Source: Methylotenera mobilis 13 (lineage in GTDB: Bacteria; Pseudomonadota; Gammaproteobacteria; Burkholderiales; Methylophilaceae). Taken from it: DNA of 64,000 bases. The notes beneath the pieces were generated by a model, which saw nothing but the letters and a program-made list of their open reading frames with translations, was not told the origin of the DNA and ran no database searches. The DNA is taken from assembly GCF_000384255.1 (NCBI RefSeq), contig NZ_KB913035.1, forward strand, positions 843,362 to 907,361, in the 5' to 3' direction. Positions 63,312 through 64,000 of the stretch are shown in pieces. Each line of letters begins with the position of its first letter. Within the stretch, counting starts at the first letter, position 1. Position numbers and translations under genes: made by a program.

Positions 63312-64000
63312 ATGAATCATCAATTTAAACGTAGACTTGGCTTGAGCATCGCTTTAAGCGCTGGTCTATTTGGCATGTTAAGCACACCAGCTTTTGCTGC
63401 AGATGAATTATCAACACTCATGAATGATGATAATCAGTGGGCACATCCACGTAAGGATTTTAGCAATACTGGTTATAGCCGTCTAAGCCAAATCAATAAA
63501 GGCAATGTGAAAAACATGAAACTTGCCTGGTCATTTGCAACAGGTGTTAATCGTGGTCATGAAGGTGCGCCATTGGTGATCAATGGTGTGATGTATATCC
63601 ATACCGCGTTTCCTAACAACATCTACGCACTAGATTTAAATAATAATCAAAAAATTCTTTGGTCTTATTTTCCTAAACAAGATCCATCAGTACAGGCTTT
63701 ACTCTGTTGCGATAACGTAAACCGTGGCTTGGGTTACGGAGATGGCAAGATTTTCTTGCAACAAAATGATGGTCTTTTAGTCGCGTTAGATGCTAAAACT
63801 GGTAAAAAAATATGGGATACGCAAGTTACCAATACTAAAGAAGGCGCATCAAATACCAATGCACCACATGTGATTAAAGACAAAGTGATTACAGGCTGTT
63901 CAGGTGGCGAGTATGGGGTGCGTTGTTATATCACGGCATATAACATTAAAGACGGTGCTTTGGTATGGCGTGCATACAGCACAGGCTCTGACCAAGATGT
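63312..64000 (+). CDS. xoxF: XoxF-type lanthanide-dependent methanol dehydrogenase (3' end outside)
   Basis: A PQQ-dependent periplasmic alcohol dehydrogenase that oxidises methanol to formaldehyde or formate with a lanthanide in the active site. Only the first 229 codons are in the window. A signal peptide of about 28 residues (ending AFAA) is followed by a pyrrolo-quinoline beta-propeller (YSRLSQINKGNVKNMKLAWSFATG). LLCCDNVNRG has the adjacent Cys pair that forms the vicinal disulfide over PQQ, as in MxaF and XoxF. The lanthanide-specific Asp lies beyond the edge, so XoxF against MxaF rests on overall likeness. GGGGA precedes the ATG at 63312. Confidence 0.92.
   Translation, partial: MNHQFKRRLGLSIALSAGLFGMLSTPAFAADELSTLMNDDNQWAHPRKDFSNTGYSRLSQINKGNVKNMKLAWSFATGVNRGHEGAPLVINGVMYIHTAFPNNIYALDLNNNQKILWSYFPKQDPSVQALLCCDNVNRGLGYGDGKIFLQQNDGLLVALDAKTGKKIWDTQVTNTKEGASNTNAPHVIKDKVITGCSGGEYGVRCYITAYNIKDGALVWRAYSTGSDQD

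Noticed and set aside
1-64000. CRISPR array or rRNA operon
   Set aside because: No regularly spaced repeats with unique spacers and no rRNA-like sequence were seen on either strand.

Overview
The window looks like the chromosome of a betaproteobacterial methylotroph of the Methylophilaceae, close to Methylotenera. The base composition is AT-leaning. The tRNA-Met / ychF / pth / rplY / prs / tRNA-Gln / ispE / lolB block has the order seen in Betaproteobacteria. An orphan pqqA and a XoxF-type lanthanide methanol dehydrogenase (cut by the right edge) mark a methanol or methylamine oxidiser. This assignment rests on gene content, not on a database search.

Layout. 1-1656: the start of a flagellar operon on the minus strand (flhD-like, flhF). 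2188-9781: a 7.6 kb integrative element inserted in the 3' end of tRNA-Met. It is bounded by 86-bp direct repeats and carries a P4-type integrase, HigBA, a membrane-anchored Mrr-type nuclease, an unknown gene, an AlpA-like HTH protein, an HUH rolling-circle Rep and a Sll1717-type P-loop ATPase. 9736-17155: housekeeping genes on the minus strand. 17512-21596: a Gld-type ABC transporter operon. 21687-30574: mutM, a sodium/solute symporter, the ubiquinone cluster ubiE-ubiJ-ubiB, a dynamin-like GTPase and rpoH. 30840-37030: an accessory stretch with a TSUP transporter, a MerR regulator, an RlpA-like lipoprotein, and an outer-membrane porin gene split by an IS3/IS150-type element, with an IS256-type element inserted exactly at its stop codon. 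37483-44238: a chemoreceptor with three 91-residue repeats, an ArsR/old-yellow-enzyme pair, orphan pqqA and an exonuclease/GIY-YIG fusion. 44407-50349: a heavy-metal RND efflux operon ending in a non-canonical PII gene. 51213-51596: a guanidine-II riboswitch and its Gdx/SugE exporter. 51802-60593: a molybdenum block with modABC, an SDR, a LysR regulator, a two-subunit Mo-hydroxylase, XdhC and a MocA-like cytidylyltransferase. 61085-64000: an AcoR-type sigma-54 activator divergent from xoxF.

How the parts fit. The molybdenum block reads as a unit: ModABC imports molybdate, a MocA-like enzyme and XdhC mature the cofactor, and an IorAB-type periplasmic hydroxylase uses it under a LysR regulator with a near-ideal operator. 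At the right end, a sigma-54 -24/-12 promoter lies 86 bases before xoxF. Two TTGAACA-type inverted repeats sit about 130-160 bases further up, next to the AcoR-type gene, so xoxF is probably enhancer-activated by sigma-54 RNA polymerase. The orphan pqqA at 41990 could supply the PQQ precursor for this enzyme. The most self-contained candidate for an undescribed system is the tRNA-Met island, which combines integration, rolling-circle replication and probable defence cargo. No CRISPR array or rRNA gene was seen.
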